Shown piece after piece: positions 1 through 6,427 of a DNA stretch of 16,612 nucleotides. The translations under genes and the position numbers were made by a program. Under the pieces are notes generated by a model, which searched no databases, was not told where the DNA came from, and saw only the letters and a program-made list of their open reading frames with translations. Position 1 is the stretch's first letter. Every line of letters begins with the position of its first letter. Source of the DNA: an uncultured Gemmatimonadota bacterium (GTDB taxonomy: Bacteria; Gemmatimonadota; Gemmatimonadetes; Gemmatimonadales; Gemmatimonadaceae); the NCBI GenBank assembly GCA_946887155.1, contig CAMPKM010000020.1, positions 1 to 16,612 on the forward strand, read 5' to 3'.

Positions 1-172
1 GGGTCGCGCGGTCGCGGTAGAGCCGCTCCGGCATCGAGTCGACCATCTGCAGCAGCACCTTTCGCTGGTGCTCGAGCATCTTGAGCTGCACTTCGCGCGG
101 CGTGCCGTTCGCCTGCGCACCAGCCGCGACGGCAAGATGCAATCCGGCGAGAACCAGCAGTGGCTTGATCAT
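1..172 (-). CDS. Exported DinB-like protein (5' part only)
   Basis: The reading frame begins at the ATG complementary to 170-172 and runs off the left edge, leaving 57 codons. The first ~21 residues form a Sec signal peptide: a short basic n-region (MIK), a hydrophobic core (PLLVLAGLHLAVAA) and an AxA-type end (GAQA). The mature start contains KVLLQMVDSMPERLYRDRAT. This resembles the first helix of DinB-superfamily four-helix-bundle proteins, where a helix ending in 'PE/D-xLY/F-xxRxT' is typical. DinB proteins are usually thiol-dependent enzymes or metal-binding proteins; an exported version has no known substrate I can name. The metal-ligand histidines would lie beyond the window. No strong Shine-Dalgarno is seen. 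The frame is very likely coding; the family call is moderate because only the N-terminus is visible. Confidence 0.7.
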   Translation of the reverse strand, partial: MIKPLLVLAGLHLAVAAGAQANGTPREVQLKMLEHQRKVLLQMVDSMPERLYRDRAT

Positions 173-255
173 GGGAATCGAGGGGTAGGGGTTCAGCTGA
201 AACGACCGGATGATTCTAGCCGCCAGCGCGTGAAACCCGGATGGCTCTGGTGCGA

Positions 256-277
256 GTCGTCGTCGGGGGACGACGAC
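256..277. other. Strong hairpin (9-bp stem)
   Basis: GTCGTCGTC (256-264) and GACGACGAC (269-277) are perfect complements around a four-base GGGG loop. The hairpin lies between the divergent DinB-like gene and the 50-residue gene. No T-run follows on either strand, so a simple intrinsic terminator is not supported. It could be a leader structure of the gene at 320 or a chance trinucleotide palindrome. The rest of 173-319 shows nothing I can name. Confidence 0.4.
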
Positions 278-319
278 CGGCGTGGAGAACCAGATGAGTG
301 CACGGGGTACTGAGTAGCC

Positions 320-472
320 ATGATTCGGAAACTCGCGTCGGGACAGTATCGACTGTATTCCAGGAAGAAGAACCCCAGGACCGGGAAGCGGCGGAATCTT
401 GGCACGTTTGCCACCCGCTCCGCCGCCGAAAAGCATGAGCGCGCCGTTCAGTTCTTCAAGCGAAGAGGCTGA
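320..472 (+). CDS. Small basic conserved protein, 50 aa
   Basis: A short frame from ATG 320 to TGA 470-472 encodes 50 residues, about a quarter Arg or Lys: MIRKLASGQYRLYSRKKN, then the segment around PRTGKRRNLGTF, then AAEKHERAVQFFKRRG. The pattern 'I-R-K-L-x-S-G-x-Y-R-L-Y-S-R-K', 'TGKRRNLGTF' and 'AAEKHERxVQxFKR' matches, from memory, a small uncharacterised protein found in many soil and environmental bacteria. Its layout recalls the AP2-like/Arm DNA-binding beta-sheet module at the N-terminus of tyrosine integrases (G-x-Y-x-x-x-x-x, then G-x-F-x-T-x-x-x-A). Here it stands alone with no recombinase attached. Nucleic-acid binding is inferred from charge and this resemblance. It has no signal peptide, and its ribosome-binding site is weak. 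No operon partner is apparent. Confidence 0.72.
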   Translation: MIRKLASGQYRLYSRKKNPRTGKRRNLGTFATRSAAEKHERAVQFFKRRG

Positions 473-478
473 CAGAAA

Positions 479-497
479 ATCGGGGTCAGACCCCGAT
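479..497 (-). terminator. Perfect 19-bp palindrome at end of the sigma operon
   Basis: ATCGGGGTC-A-GACCCCGAT is a perfect inverted repeat with 9-bp arms and a one-base centre at 488. Read on the minus strand, it is followed by TTTTC, so it can act as an intrinsic terminator for the operon ending here. The last base of the palindrome (497) is also the last base of the TGA stop of the coiled-coil gene (497-499). The core GGGGTC-N-GACCCC is, from memory, a recurrent dispersed palindrome in many bacterial genomes, so it may be a REP-like element reused as a terminator. Confidence 0.6.
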
Positions 498-1399
498 CAC
501 TGCCCTCGACCTTTCAGGTCGCGGAGCTGACGGGCCAGCAAATGGAGTTCTACTTCCTTTTCCTTGAGCTCGACCTGGGCGCGAAGCAGGTCCAGTTCCG
601 TGGCTGCCCCGACCGCGTGCTGCTTCTGGACTGCTCCCAGCCGCTGGCGGAGGAGGTTCACGCTTTCCTGCGCCACCATCGCGTCATGTCGAAGTCGCGC
701 CTGCTCGAACATCCGGTTCAATTCGTCGCCCGACGTGCCGCGGTCGATGAATTCCTTCCGCAATTTGCGCCGCTCGGCCAGCGTGCCTAACGCGGCCCGG
801 GCCCGGGTGACCTCCAGCATGGATTCGAGCAGGGCCGACTGGTCGACCGCCCCGGCGCGGACCTGTCGCTCTACCTCTCCCGCCCCCTGCTCGGCGCTCG
901 TCAGGCGCTGCTGCGCCACGAAGAGATCCAGTTGCAAACGTTCGGTGACGAAGTCGCGCGTCCCCACGAGAGGTGCATTCAGGTCATCGCGGGGTGGCAG
1001 CGCCGACGCCTTGATTTCGTCCACGTTGAGCTTTGCGCGCGCCGCGATCGCTTCCACCTTCCGCAACTCGGCCTCGGCCTGGGCTACCTTGTCCAACCCG
1101 GCCGCGCCGACCTTGTGCTTCGACGCCGCCTCGGCGGCCAGTGAGCGAGCGAGTTCGAGCCGTAACGCGGCCACGTACAATTCCGAGTTTGCGGTCTCGA
1201 GCAGCGAATCGCGCTGGGCACCCTGGCGAATCTGGGCAGAGGCCAATCCGGCGGTGGTGCCGGCGGCCAACGTGCCGAGCAGAATCGCGGTGACGCGCAG
1301 CCGCGCGAATGATCGGTGACTCCGGAATTCGCGCGTGATTTCACCCTCGAGGTAATCACGAAATTCGCGCGTCGGCTGGTGCATGGCTTCAGTAGTCAT
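497..1399 (-). CDS. Membrane-anchored coiled-coil protein with TolC-like repeats, partner of ECF sigma
   Basis: The product is 300 aa. The start at 1397-1399 is chosen because AGGTGAG lies just upstream; the frame stays open farther back but overlaps the sigma gene. Residues 1-36 form a charged, probably cytoplasmic segment (REFRDYLEGEITREFRSHRS). Residues ~37-55 form one hydrophobic helix. Residues ~58-300 are almost entirely helical heptads, presumably periplasmic. Three similar segments around 94-116, 178-206 and 259-287 share the pattern '(V/A)GA-x4-L-x-x-A-x-x-E-L', as in 'VGAATELDLLRAQVELKE'. This resembles the helical repeats of TolC-family efflux proteins, but no beta-barrel strands are visible. 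The gene overlaps the sigma gene stop by 11 bp, so translation is probably coupled. A role as anti-sigma factor or envelope sensor is inferred from position and topology only. No zinc-finger HxxxCxxC motif is present. Confidence 0.8.
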   Translation of the reverse strand: MTTEAMHQPTREFRDYLEGEITREFRSHRSFARLRVTAILLGTLAAGTTAGLASAQIRQGAQRDSLLETANSELYVAALRLELARSLAAEAASKHKVGAAGLDKVAQAEAELRKVEAIAARAKLNVDEIKASALPPRDDLNAPLVGTRDFVTERLQLDLFVAQQRLTSAEQGAGEVERQVRAGAVDQSALLESMLEVTRARAALGTLAERRKLRKEFIDRGTSGDELNRMFEQARLRHDAMVAQESVNLLRQRLGAVQKQHAVGAATELDLLRAQVELKEKEVELHLLARQLRDLKGRGQ

Positions 1400-1913
1400 A
1401 GGACTCACCTCGAGATGCGGGATCGGATTCGATCTCGCGACGGAGTTTCTGCCTGGCCCGCCGCAGGCGCCCTTCGACGCTGCGCTCGCTGACACCAAGG
1501 CTGCCGGCGATCTCCGCGACGGGTCGCCGGTCGAAATGGAAGGCGCGTAGCAACCGCTCCTGCAACACCGGAAGTCGTGCCAATGCTTTCATAAGGATCG
1601 AATCGCGTTGATCGAGCTCATTGTCGCCGGATGGCGCGGAAAGAGAATTGCCGGCTTCATCCTCGAGGCGCTGCGGCTCCGGCCGCCTTCGATGGTTCGA
1701 GAGCAATCGCGCCGACACGGTGCAGAGCCAGGCAAGCGGACGCTCGGGCACACCATCTGTGCGCCACGCCTTTACCGCGCGCAGCCATGCTTCCTGCGTG
1801 ATGTCCTCTGCCAGGTCACGATCGCCGTCGCATCGCCGGGAGACGAAACCGAACAGGTCGTCCACCGTTTCGCGGTAGATCCTTCGTATGTCGTCTTCGG
1901 TGGGTCGCGGCAT
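1389..1913 (-). CDS. ECF-type RNA polymerase sigma factor
   Basis: The product is 174 aa, a normal length for an ECF sigma factor. The start at 1911-1913 is chosen for the GGGAGG ribosome-binding site a few bases upstream. Region sigma-2 spans about residues 10-77: RRIYRETVDDLFGFVSRR, then DLAEDITQEAWLRA and RPLAWLCTVSARLLSNHRRR, the last being the region 2.4-type helix. A linker of ~30 residues leads to region sigma-4 (about 108-162). Its helix-turn-helix includes LPVLQERLLRAFHFDRRPV, AEIAGSLGVSERSVEGRL and RRARQKLRR. These proteins direct core RNA polymerase to stress or envelope promoters. The downstream overlapping gene encodes a one-helix membrane protein and is the natural candidate for its regulator. 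The ECF subgroup cannot be assigned by eye. Confidence 0.95.
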   Translation of the reverse strand: MPRPTEDDIRRIYRETVDDLFGFVSRRCDGDRDLAEDITQEAWLRAVKAWRTDGVPERPLAWLCTVSARLLSNHRRRPEPQRLEDEAGNSLSAPSGDNELDQRDSILMKALARLPVLQERLLRAFHFDRRPVAEIAGSLGVSERSVEGRLRRARQKLRREIESDPASRGESYDY

Positions 1914-1956
1914 TTCAACCTCCCGGCATAACCAATAAGACACAGCGGTGCTCGAA

Positions 1957-2038
1957 AACCCACGGACGGACCGGGAATGGACCCGGGACGCACCGGGTCT
2001 GACCCGCTGGTGGAGTTGCTGGACGAGTAACCCACGGA
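1957..2038 (-). promoter_or_regulatory. Upstream region of the ECF operon: direct repeats and palindrome
   Basis: Two 10-bp direct repeats, AACCCACGGA at 1957-1966 and 2029-2038, flank a perfect palindrome CGGGTC-T-GACCCG (1994-2006) upstream of the sigma gene. Their position fits regulatory sites or a 5' leader structure. I could not place a convincing ECF -35 (GGAAC-like) and -10 pair, so the promoter itself is unassigned. The palindrome shares its GGGTC-N-GACCC core with the one at the other end of the operon. Confidence 0.35.
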
Positions 2039-2068
2039 TTTGCCCAGCCGACCTTGCGGCAGCCGTCG

Positions 2069-2091
2069 AGTACTTTGTAATATGAAGTACT
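2069..2091 (+). promoter_or_regulatory. Palindromic operator overlapping a -10-like box
   Basis: AGTACTT (2069-2075) and AAGTACT (2085-2091) are perfect complements centred on base 2080, and the inner TA-A-TA continues the symmetry. A TAATAT hexamer at 2078-2083 inside the palindrome could serve as a -10 element for the + strand operon starting at 2161. The shape (AT-rich 23-bp dyad over a promoter) is typical of dimeric winged-helix or TetR-type repressors. From memory, similar 'TACTTTGTA' sites occur next to PadR-family regulators, but no such gene lies in the window. The regulator is therefore unknown. Confidence 0.5.
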
Positions 2092-2160
2092 TCAAGAAAC
2101 TTCGGCCGGCAGGCTGGCTAGAAGGCTCAGGCCGGGAAAACCAGCGATGGCAAAACCGCG

Positions 2161-2985
2161 GTGAACGACTTCGTACGTGGCGATTCGATTGTGAGGCGGA
2201 TCTGGGGCGATGTGGACACGGTGCTGCTCGTGTTCGCCGGATGCGCCGCCGAGTTCGCGCTCAATCGTGCCGTCGACTGGTTGTTCTTTACGGGAAAATT
2301 GCCAAGGGACCCCATTGGCCGCCTGGTCGCCACGGCGAGCTACGCTCAGGAGATCGTTTTCGCGGACGAACAGACAGCGGCTCGCGCGTTCGAGCGGATC
2401 CGCACCATCCACGGTGCTGTCGAGCGACAACGTGGCCAGGCCATTCCCGACTGGGCTCACCGCGACGTGCTGTACATGCTCATCGATTACTCCGAACGAG
2501 CGCATGAGCTGATGGTCCGCCCACTGACTCCGGCGGAGCACCGCGATCTGTACGATGTGTTCTTCCGTGTGGGCACCGGCTTGCAGATCCCGGGACTCCC
2601 ACCGTCTTACGATGAGTGGAGAGCCGACCGTGAGCTTCACATGCATCGCGACCTGACGAACGGCGTTGCCACGAAAGCATTGTATGCCAGATACCGGGAT
2701 CACCTCGGCACATTGCGGTATGACATGCTTCTCCAGATCCAGGGCATTCTGGTTCCGGACCACGTGCGAGACCTTCTCGGGCTGAAAGTCGCTGAGTGGC
2801 TGCGTCCGTTGATGCGGCTATATCCGCTGCTGGTGCGGGCCGGCCTGCGTCCTGCCCTGGAGCAGCTGTTCATGCCAACACGCTATCTGCCAGCGCTGCG
2901 CAGTCTCCAGCAAACTTCGGCGATGCCCCGACCGCGACCCGCGACCACGCGGCACCAACGAGCGTTGTCGGGCCGGAGATCATGA
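2161..2985 (+). CDS. DUF2236 / MpaB-like (latex-clearing-protein superfamily) protein
   Basis: The product is 274 aa from a GTG at 2161; a later GTG at 2191 cannot be excluded because no good ribosome-binding site precedes either. Residues ~14-50 (VDTVLLVFAGCAAEFALNRA ...) and ~72-165 follow the DUF2236 layout: an 'ARAFERIRTIHGAVERQRG' helix, then IPDWAHRDVLYMLIDYSERA, then 'VGTGLQIPGLPPSY' and 'HMHRDL'. The family includes heme-dependent oxygenases such as rubber oxygenase Lcp and the fungal MpaB. The histidines at 84, 100 and 115 are candidates for cofactor contact, but I cannot assign the heme ligand. The C-terminal ~20 residues are Arg-rich and unrelated to the family. The stop is 1 bp before the next start, so the two genes are very likely cotranscribed and translationally coupled. 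Substrate unknown. Confidence 0.75.
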   Translation: MNDFVRGDSIVRRIWGDVDTVLLVFAGCAAEFALNRAVDWLFFTGKLPRDPIGRLVATASYAQEIVFADEQTAARAFERIRTIHGAVERQRGQAIPDWAHRDVLYMLIDYSERAHELMVRPLTPAEHRDLYDVFFRVGTGLQIPGLPPSYDEWRADRELHMHRDLTNGVATKALYARYRDHLGTLRYDMLLQIQGILVPDHVRDLLGLKVAEWLRPLMRLYPLLVRAGLRPALEQLFMPTRYLPALRSLQQTSAMPRPRPATTRHQRALSGRRS

Positions 2986-2986
2986 C

Positions 2987-3883
2987 ATGAGGCGGAGAGT
3001 CGGAGCGATGCTCATGCTCTACGTCTCTGCCGCGAGTGGCTGCGAGTCGGATGCGTACGACGTGACATCGGACATGAACTACGACACGACCATCGGATAC
3101 GATGGAACCTTCGACATGTACGAGCCGAAGGGTGACAGCACGCGCACGAACCGCCCAGCGATCATCGCCATCCACGGTGGATACTGGCGAGAGGGCGACA
3201 AGGCGTGGGGAGGGAACATCGCCGAGGATCTCAGTCCACGCGGCTACGTGGTGTTCTCGATCAACTACCGGCTCTCCAGCCGGCCGGGTGGGACCTGGCC
3301 GGCGCAGATCGAGGACGTCCAGAACGCGCTCAAATACATCCGTGCGAATGCCGCCCGATTCCGGATCGATCCGGGCCGCATCGCGTCGTTAGGCATGTCG
3401 GCCGGTGGTCACCTGGCGACAATGGTAGCGCTCCGCGATGACTCAACGGGCCCGGACGGCCGAGTGAAGGTGGCGATCAATCTCGATGGCGAACATGACA
3501 TGACCATGCCGCCAGATCAGGTCATGGACAACTTCGACAACATTCTCGAGTGGGTAATCGGTCATCCCGCGCCATGGTCGGACGCGGAGTTGCGAGACAT
3601 TTCAACGGTCACGTTTGCGCGGCCCGATGTCTCGTTGCTCACCGTACATGGGGCAGGCGACGACAACGTGTACGTCAGGCAGGGAGAACGGATCACCGCG
3701 GCGCTGCAGGCAGCGGGTGCGGAAACCGAGTTCGTTCGGCTCGAGGGCAGGGAAGGCAACTGCCACAGCGACTGCTGGCGCGTCCCTCGCGCGAAGACGG
3801 CAATCCATCGCTTCCTCGACCGCGAGCTGAATCACGACGCAAACCGTTTCCAGGAGACAACCAGGCAGCAGGGACGCCGGTAG
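2987..3883 (+). CDS. Alpha/beta-hydrolase esterase lipoprotein (BD-FAE / esterase-lipase type)
   Basis: The product is 298 aa. Residues 1-18 form a lipoprotein signal with lipobox AASG-C19, so the enzyme is probably anchored in the periplasm or outer membrane. The hydrolase core follows: HGGYW at 63-67 (oxyanion region), 'SINYRLSSRPGGTWPAQIEDV' beginning near 91, and the nucleophile elbow GMSAGG with Ser138. The acid is probably Asp225 or Asp226 in 'GAGDDNVYV', and the base is probably His260 in 'NCHSDCW'. The 'PAQIEDVQNALKYIRANAARF' stretch is characteristic of the BD-FAE/acetyl-xylan-esterase-like and kynurenine-formamidase-like group, which cleaves carboxylic esters or amides. The exact substrate is unknown. 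The start overlaps the end of the DUF2236 gene region with a 1-bp gap, so they form one operon. Confidence 0.88.
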   Translation: MRRRVGAMLMLYVSAASGCESDAYDVTSDMNYDTTIGYDGTFDMYEPKGDSTRTNRPAIIAIHGGYWREGDKAWGGNIAEDLSPRGYVVFSINYRLSSRPGGTWPAQIEDVQNALKYIRANAARFRIDPGRIASLGMSAGGHLATMVALRDDSTGPDGRVKVAINLDGEHDMTMPPDQVMDNFDNILEWVIGHPAPWSDAELRDISTVTFARPDVSLLTVHGAGDDNVYVRQGERITAALQAAGAETEFVRLEGREGNCHSDCWRVPRAKTAIHRFLDRELNHDANRFQETTRQQGRR

Positions 3884-3960
3884 ACGTAGCTGGCCGATGT
3901 GCCACCGTGGCGCTAACGTGAGAGGTTCGCGCTACTCGCGTACCGTTCACCTGTCTGCCG

Positions 3961-5787
3961 ATGCCCACACGACGCGACGTCATCGCCGCCCTCCTTTCCA
4001 CCGCCGCCCTGCCATTGCTCTCGGCCTGTTCCCGTGACGGCGACCCCGCCGAAGCCAGCGACGACGACAAGGCGGCACTCGCGCTGCTCGACGACGTCGC
4101 CAACAACCTGCTGGCCGTCTTTCCCGAGAGCGCGACCTCGTTAGGTGTCGACACCGGTGGCCGGGCGGGGTTGCGGTCGCAACTGACCGACCGGTCGGAG
4201 GCGGGGAAACGACACATCGCTGACGTTGTGCGAGCCGACCTGGCGCGCGTGAACGCCCTGGATGCTTCCCGGGTGTCGCACCAGACCCGGACGAGCCTCG
4301 AGGTGGTGAAGAGCGCCTATGCGACTGCGCTCGAGGGATTCGCGCTTCCGTATGGCGATATCACCGTCGGCAGTTGGCGCAACACACCGTACGTCGTGAT
4401 CCAGAATGTGGGTGCATATCTCGACATTCCGCGTTTCCTGGACACCGACCACCGCATCGAGAACGCGAACGATGCCGAGGCGTACCTGGCGAGGCTGCAG
4501 TCGTATGCGAAACAGCTCGACGGGGAACTCGGCCGCATTCAGGCGGCGCGTGAGGCGGGACTCGTACCACCGTCGTTCCTGCTGGACAAGGCCATGAGCC
4601 AACTGCGCCTCTCCATGGAAGGGACGCGAAACGGCGGCTCGGTGGTGGACTCGATCGAACGTCGCACGAAGGAGAAGAACATTTCGGGTGACTGGGCGAG
4701 CCGCGCCAGGTCGATCGCATCGCAGGACATCGCGCCGGCGCTCGAGCGGCAACTCCGGGAACTCGATGCTCAGCGCAAGGTCGCGAGTGACGAGCCAGGC
4801 ATTTCGGCGCGACCGCGCGGCGATGAGTTCTATGCATGGGCCCTGAAGGCGTCGACCACCACGACCATGACGCCTGACGAGATCCACGAGCTGGGCTTGA
4901 GCGAACTGAATGACTTGCACGCGCAGATGGACACGATCCTCAAGGAGGTCGGGTATTCGCGCGGTTCGGTCGGCGAGCGCATGAACGAGCTGGCGAAGGA
5001 CCCGCGGTACCAGTTCTCCGAGGGTGACAAGGGTCGTCAGGAGATCCTGGCGATGATCGACGAGCGCCTGACGTGGATCAAGGCACAGATGCCGCGCGCG
5101 TTCAACACGCTCGTAAACCCGAACATGGAAGTGAAGCGCCTCCCACCCGAGGAAGAGCCCGGCGCTCCGGCGGCGTACGGTGGCGCGGGATCGATCGACG
5201 GCACCATCCCGGGACGGTACTGGATCAACCTCCGGACGACGGACCTTCACAGCAAGTACAGCCTGCCGGACCTGACCTTCCACGAGTCGATCCCGGGTCA
5301 CATCTGGGAAGGTGAGTACTCCCGGTCGATGCCGCTCATCCGCACGATGCTGGCGTTCAACGCGTTCTCCGAGGGCTGGGCGCTATACGCCGAGCAACTG
5401 GCGGACGAGTTAGGGGCGTATGAAACGGATCGTGTGGGGCGGCTGGGCTACCTGCAGTCGCTGGCGTTTCGCGCCTGCCGCCTGGTGGTGGATACCGGGT
5501 TGCATGCAAATCGCTGGTCGCGCGACCAGGGGGTGCAGTTCTTCGTGGAGCGGAACGGGTCGAACCCACTCGAGGTGGCGAGCGAGGTGGACCGGTACTG
5601 TTCGTGGCCGGGGCAGGCCTGCGGCTACAAGGTGGGTCACACCGAGATCAACCGGCAACGCCAGAGGGCGCAGCAGGCGTTAGGCTCGCGCTACGACCTC
5701 AAGGCGTTCAATGATACCGTGGTGCTCGGGGGGAACGTGCCGCTGGATGTCCTGGCCCTGAACGTGGACCAGTATATCGGCGCCTGA
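3961..5787 (+). CDS. DUF885 family zinc-peptidase-like lipoprotein
   Basis: The product is 608 aa, the usual size for DUF885. The N-terminus MPTRRDVIAALLSTAALP then LLSAC carries a twin-arginine-like RR motif and a lipobox ending at Cys23, suggesting Tat export and lipid anchoring. The metal site is visible as FHESIPGH with H441, E442 and H447. The downstream SEGWALYAE, with E471, is the probable third ligand. The C-terminal block (YKVGHTEINRQRQRAQQALG, then 'FNDTVVLGGNVPLDVL') is also family-typical. DUF885 proteins are predicted zinc-dependent carboxypeptidase-like enzymes, mostly uncharacterised. A possible oddity is Asn584 in 'AFND', where many members carry His; some subfamilies may also have Asn. 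There is no obvious Shine-Dalgarno. The 77-bp gap from the esterase gene leaves cotranscription possible. Confidence 0.92.
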   Translation: MPTRRDVIAALLSTAALPLLSACSRDGDPAEASDDDKAALALLDDVANNLLAVFPESATSLGVDTGGRAGLRSQLTDRSEAGKRHIADVVRADLARVNALDASRVSHQTRTSLEVVKSAYATALEGFALPYGDITVGSWRNTPYVVIQNVGAYLDIPRFLDTDHRIENANDAEAYLARLQSYAKQLDGELGRIQAAREAGLVPPSFLLDKAMSQLRLSMEGTRNGGSVVDSIERRTKEKNISGDWASRARSIASQDIAPALERQLRELDAQRKVASDEPGISARPRGDEFYAWALKASTTTTMTPDEIHELGLSELNDLHAQMDTILKEVGYSRGSVGERMNELAKDPRYQFSEGDKGRQEILAMIDERLTWIKAQMPRAFNTLVNPNMEVKRLPPEEEPGAPAAYGGAGSIDGTIPGRYWINLRTTDLHSKYSLPDLTFHESIPGHIWEGEYSRSMPLIRTMLAFNAFSEGWALYAEQLADELGAYETDRVGRLGYLQSLAFRACRLVVDTGLHANRWSRDQGVQFFVERNGSNPLEVASEVDRYCSWPGQACGYKVGHTEINRQRQRAQQALGSRYDLKAFNDTVVLGGNVPLDVLALNVDQYIGA

Positions 5788-5823
5788 TCTACGCTTTTCC
5801 TGCCGATTCAATCATGACACAAC

Positions 5824-5852
5824 GTGGCGCGTTACTGGATATAGCGCGCCAC
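5824..5852 (-). terminator. GC-rich hairpin containing the stop codon of the membrane-protein gene
   Basis: GTGGCGCG (5824-5831) pairs perfectly with CGCGCCAC (5845-5852). The stem can extend inward by three more pairs, one of them G-U. The TAA stop of the minus-strand gene (5832-5834) sits at the inner edge of the stem. It lies between two convergent genes, so it may end transcripts from both sides. No clear T-run follows, so Rho-independent termination is uncertain. Confidence 0.5.
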
Positions 5853-6341
5853 TGCCATCGCCGCCGTGGCAAGCAGGAGCAGCACCATCACGATCTGGTT
5901 CGCCGTTGCCATGCGACCCTGCAACCGCTGTAACTCGGCGCCTTCTTCCGGTGTCGGTGGTCCACCACGAGCCGCGGCCGCTGACCCAAGCGCCGCGAGT
6001 CGCTTCGACGTGGGCATGTTGACCGCCATGCCGACGAGGAATGCCAGAATCGCCAGCGCTCCGCCGATGCTGAACGTCATTCCCGTTCCGGATTGCATCC
6101 ACACTCCCGGTTGCATCGCCGAATCGATCAGGAGGAGCCAGATCCCTGCGCCCATGGTGGCGAGTCCGGCAGCCATCATGTAGATGGGCATCTTGCGGAC
6201 CTTGATCAGCTGGTTCATGACAGGTCCGGCTGCCGGTCCGGCAGCCTTCAGCGCCGGCGTGAGCAGCATCGACGCGAACACAACCGAGCCAACCCAGAAC
6301 ACGCCGCCAAGAATGTGGACGATCCGCAGAACGATGACCAT
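5832..6341 (-). CDS. Four-helix integral membrane protein (CopD / DUF2269-like)
   Basis: The product is 169 aa with an AGGAGA ribosome-binding site at good spacing. Four hydrophobic segments are seen. The first is residues ~3-27 (IVLRIVHILGGVFWVGSVVF), with a His-9 and FWVG pattern typical of CopD/DUF2269/HemJ-like membrane proteins. The second is ~52-74, the third ~89-108, and the fourth is at the C-terminus (IVMVLLLLATAAMAVA). A soluble Pro/Gly/Ala loop (~115-140) separates the third and fourth helices. Such proteins often bind heme or copper, but only one helix histidine is obvious here, so no cofactor is assigned. It is transcribed away from the YceH-family gene, with an 86-bp shared upstream region. 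Confidence 0.75.
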   Translation of the reverse strand: MVIVLRIVHILGGVFWVGSVVFASMLLTPALKAAGPAAGPVMNQLIKVRKMPIYMMAAGLATMGAGIWLLLIDSAMQPGVWMQSGTGMTFSIGGALAILAFLVGMAVNMPTSKRLAALGSAAAARGGPPTPEEGAELQRLQGRMATANQIVMVLLLLATAAMAVARYIQ

Positions 6342-6427
6342 CGATGTCTCCTGGTGAGTGCGGACAGATCAAAAGCACGGACAAGCATAGCACTTCCCGC
6401 AAGGGCGTCCCGGCAGATACTTCACAC

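Noticed and set aside
564..1319. 251-codon + strand frame opposite the coiled-coil gene
   Set aside because: Shadow of the minus-strand coding frame: Ser/Arg/Ala-rich composition, no domain, no ribosome-binding site.
1914..1960. Autoregulated ECF promoter upstream of the sigma gene
   Set aside because: A GTCTTA-like -10 can be found on the minus strand, but no GGAAC-like -35 lies at the right distance.
2040..2507. 155-codon + strand frame overlapping the start of the DUF2236 gene
   Set aside because: Arg/Gly/Cys-rich out-of-frame reading that runs through the operator and the true gene.
2092..2763. 223-codon minus-strand frame opposite the DUF2236 gene
   Set aside because: No recognisable motifs; the sense strand carries the DUF2236 pattern and tight coupling to the next gene.
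4141..5301. 386-codon minus-strand frame inside the DUF885 gene
   Set aside because: Composition (Arg/Val/His-rich) is typical of an antisense shadow in GC-rich DNA, while the + strand shows clear DUF885 motifs.
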